From an uncultured Lachnospiraceae bacterium (GTDB lineage Bacteria; Bacillota; Clostridia; Lachnospirales; Lachnospiraceae), in contig CANSYV010000062.1 in NCBI GenBank assembly GCA_947651335.1, forward strand, positions 1-7,420: DNA of 7,420 nt, in the 5' to 3' direction. How positions within the stretch are numbered: the first letter of the stretch is position 1; each line of letters starts with the position of its first letter. Of this stretch, positions 5,971 to 7,420 are shown piece after piece. The notes below the pieces were generated by a model. That model worked only from the letters and a program-made list of their open reading frames with translations. It had not been told where the DNA came from and did no database searches. Position numbers and translations under genes: made by a program.

Positions 5971-5999
5971 ATTATAGCGGATACCGCCTGTCATTGCAA
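5971..5999 (-). promoter_or_regulatory. Promoter of the MATE gene
   Basis: On the minus strand TTGCAA (5994-5999) and a perfect TATAAT (5971-5976) are 17 bp apart. The spacer holds a short palindrome, GCGGATACCGC on the plus strand (5977-5987). The -35 starts within 10 bases of the metY stop codon, giving the MATE gene a dedicated start site. Confidence 0.65.
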
Positions 6000-6007
6000 T
6001 ATATTTT

Positions 6008-7315
6008 TTACTCTTTTACCGCTTCAAATGCTGTCTCCAGAGCCGCTATTAAATCCTCTGCATTCTCGATTCCGATGGACAGACGGATAGTATTGGGCTT
6101 AATGTCCTGTTCCAGCAGTTCTTCCTCTGTGCACTGGCTGTGGGTGGTGGTGGCCGGATGGATCACCAGTGATTTTACATCCGCCACATTGGCCAGCAGG
6201 GAGAAAATGGCCAGATTGTCAATAAACTTCTGCGCTGTCCCGGCATCCCCCTTGATCTCGAAGGTAAAAATGGAACCGCCGCCATCCGGCAGGTATTTCC
6301 TGTATAAATGGTGGGTTGGCTCCCCTGGAAGGGACGGGTGATGCACTGCTTCCACCTGGGGATGGCCCGCCAGATATTTTACAATCTTTTGCGTATTGCT
6401 CACATGGCGCTCCACACGCAGAGACAATGTCTCCAGCCCCTGCAGGAAAATAAACGCGTGGAACGGGGAAAGTGCCGCCCCGGTATCCCGCAGGAGGATT
6501 GCCCGGATATAGGTGACGAATGCCGCCGGTCCCGCCGCCTCTGCAAAGGAGACTCCGTGATAGCTGGGATTTGCCTCAGAAATCCACGGATATTTCCCGG
6601 AAGCCGTCCAGTCAAAATTACCGCTGTCAATGATCACACCTCCGATGGCAGTCCCATGCCCGCCGATAAACTTGGTGGCAGAATGAACCACAATATCCGC
6701 TCCGTATTCAATGGGCCGAATCAGATATGGCGTGGCAAATGTGGAATCCACTACCAGGGGAATCCCATGCTTGTGGGCAATCCCGGCCAGCTGTTCCAAA
6801 TCGGCCAGATTTGAATTGGGATTCCCCAGAGTTTCCACAAAAACTGCCTTGGTGTTTTCCTGAATGGCCGCCTCAAAAGCCCCTTCTTCGTATGGGTCCA
6901 CAAATGTAGTCTTCACCCCATTATTCAGGGGAAATGTGTGTGCCAGGTAATTATACGTGCCGCCGTAGATAGTCTTTGCCGCCACAATGTGTTCTCCCGT
7001 CTGGGCCAGTGCCTGGAATGTGTACGCCAGGGCCGCCGCTCCGGATGCCGCCGCCAGGGCCGCTGACCCTCCCTCCAGAGAGGCAATTCTTCGCTCGAAC
7101 ACATCCTGTGTGGGATTGGTCAGCCTGCCGTAAATATTGCCTGGGTCCCGCAGTCCGAACCGGTCCGCCGCATGCTGTGAATTATGAAATACATAAGAGG
7201 TGGATGCGTAAATGGGCACCGCCCTGGCGTCCGTCACCGGGTCTGCCTGTTCCTGTCCAATATGTAACTGCCTTGTCTCAAAACCCCAGTTCTTAGAATC
7301 TCTGATATCTGCCAT
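6008..7315 (-). CDS. metY: O-acetylhomoserine sulfhydrylase (PLP-dependent)
   Basis: A 435-residue cytoplasmic enzyme of the Cys/Met-metabolism PLP family. It makes L-homocysteine from O-acetyl-L-homoserine and sulfide (direct sulfhydrylation), feeding methionine synthesis; members are often annotated O-acetylhomoserine aminocarboxypropyltransferase/cysteine synthase. Visible motifs: YGRLTNPT (62-69), whose Tyr and Arg contact the PLP phosphate of the neighbouring subunit in this family; the cofactor-stacking region YGGTYN (117-122); VVDSTFATP (188-196) with Asp190 for the PLP ring nitrogen; HSATKFIGGHG (211-221) with Lys215 as the Schiff-base lysine; SLVIHPATTTHSQ (382-394); and RLSIGIE (411-417) with the substrate-carboxylate Arg. 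Length near 430 residues and the insertion around 230-260 favour MetY over the shorter cystathionine gamma-synthase/lyase group. CTCCTT at 7325-7330 (AAGGAG on this strand) lies 9 bases before the ATG. A T-box or SAM riboswitch would lie beyond the window edge; within it only weak promoter-like pairs are seen. Confidence 0.93.
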   Translation of the reverse strand: MADIRDSKNWGFETRQLHIGQEQADPVTDARAVPIYASTSYVFHNSQHAADRFGLRDPGNIYGRLTNPTQDVFERRIASLEGGSAALAAASGAAALAYTFQALAQTGEHIVAAKTIYGGTYNYLAHTFPLNNGVKTTFVDPYEEGAFEAAIQENTKAVFVETLGNPNSNLADLEQLAGIAHKHGIPLVVDSTFATPYLIRPIEYGADIVVHSATKFIGGHGTAIGGVIIDSGNFDWTASGKYPWISEANPSYHGVSFAEAAGPAAFVTYIRAILLRDTGAALSPFHAFIFLQGLETLSLRVERHVSNTQKIVKYLAGHPQVEAVHHPSLPGEPTHHLYRKYLPDGGGSIFTFEIKGDAGTAQKFIDNLAIFSLLANVADVKSLVIHPATTTHSQCTEEELLEQDIKPNTIRLSIGIENAEDLIAALETAFEAVKE

Positions 7316-7398
7316 TTTTATATTCTCCTTTGCTTTTTATCCAAAACATCTTGTTCTGTAAATCAGACTAACACAATTGGCTCAGTCTGTCTAATAGT

Positions 7399-7420
7399 AA
7401 AAAAAGATACCCGGTTATAG
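7399..7420 (-). terminator. Partial terminator: 3' arm plus T-tract, cut by the edge
   Basis: Read on the minus strand, the window opens with CTATAACCGGGTATC followed by seven T. This looks like the descending arm and tail of an intrinsic terminator whose ascending arm lies outside. It lies about 85 bases before metY on the same strand. It could end an upstream gene or be the switch terminator of a SAM-type riboswitch. Only half is visible. Confidence 0.3.

Noticed and set aside
6976..7296. 106-residue Pro-rich plus-strand frame opposite metY
   Set aside because: Antisense shadow of a conserved enzyme, with Pro/Gly-rich composition caused by the opposite-strand codons.
7348..7393. metY promoter: TAGACA/TAGTCT or TTGTGT/CAAGAT
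   Set aside because: Both have acceptable 17-bp spacing but a -10 matching only 3 of 6 positions; the real promoter may lie beyond the edge.
1..7420. CRISPR array, tRNA, rRNA, insertion sequence or prophage genes
   Set aside because: No spaced direct repeats, no cloverleaf-like segments, no transposase or phage frames and no flanking inverted repeats were found by eye.

Overview
The window is about 7.4 kb of moderate-GC bacterial chromosome. Strong GGAGG-type ribosome binding sites, short intergenic gaps, an ECF sigma factor paired with a DUF4179-like anti-sigma protein, an NhaC-family transporter and a holin-like type I toxin locus all point to Bacillota, class Clostridia. A gut Lachnospiraceae-like genome is my inference, not something the sequence proves.

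Left end (1-720): a short membrane-protein ORF on the minus strand (31-321) has a poorly supported start. Facing it on the plus strand is a compact type I toxin-antitoxin locus (about 286-578). It has a toxin leader with a GGAGG site, a tiny holin-like toxin frame broken by one extra base near its start, and a convergent antisense RNA. That RNA has a near-consensus promoter (TTGAAA, 17 bp, TATAAT) and its own hairpin-plus-T-tract terminator. This locus is the least conventional part of the window. From about 580 to 700 lies AT-rich DNA with no gene that I can see.

Middle (700-4400, plus strand): a 552-residue NhaC-family antiporter has a long structured leader and a strong intrinsic terminator. 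Next comes a two-gene operon of an ECF sigma factor and a membrane-anchored DUF4179-like anti-sigma protein. An ECF-type promoter signature upstream suggests the operon transcribes itself. The operon ends in a long perfect hairpin between convergent genes.

Right part (4468-7420, minus strand): metY (O-acetylhomoserine sulfhydrylase, PLP enzyme) is followed by a MATE efflux transporter. The MATE gene has its own promoter (TTGCAA, 17 bp, TATAAT), with a 7-bp dyad just downstream that could be an operator or attenuator. The right edge cuts into what looks like the 3' arm of an intrinsic terminator upstream of metY.

The genes do not form one pathway. They are ion homeostasis (NhaC-type), envelope-stress-type signalling (sigma and anti-sigma), efflux (MATE), sulfur amino-acid synthesis (metY), and a decayed or atypical toxin-antitoxin locus.
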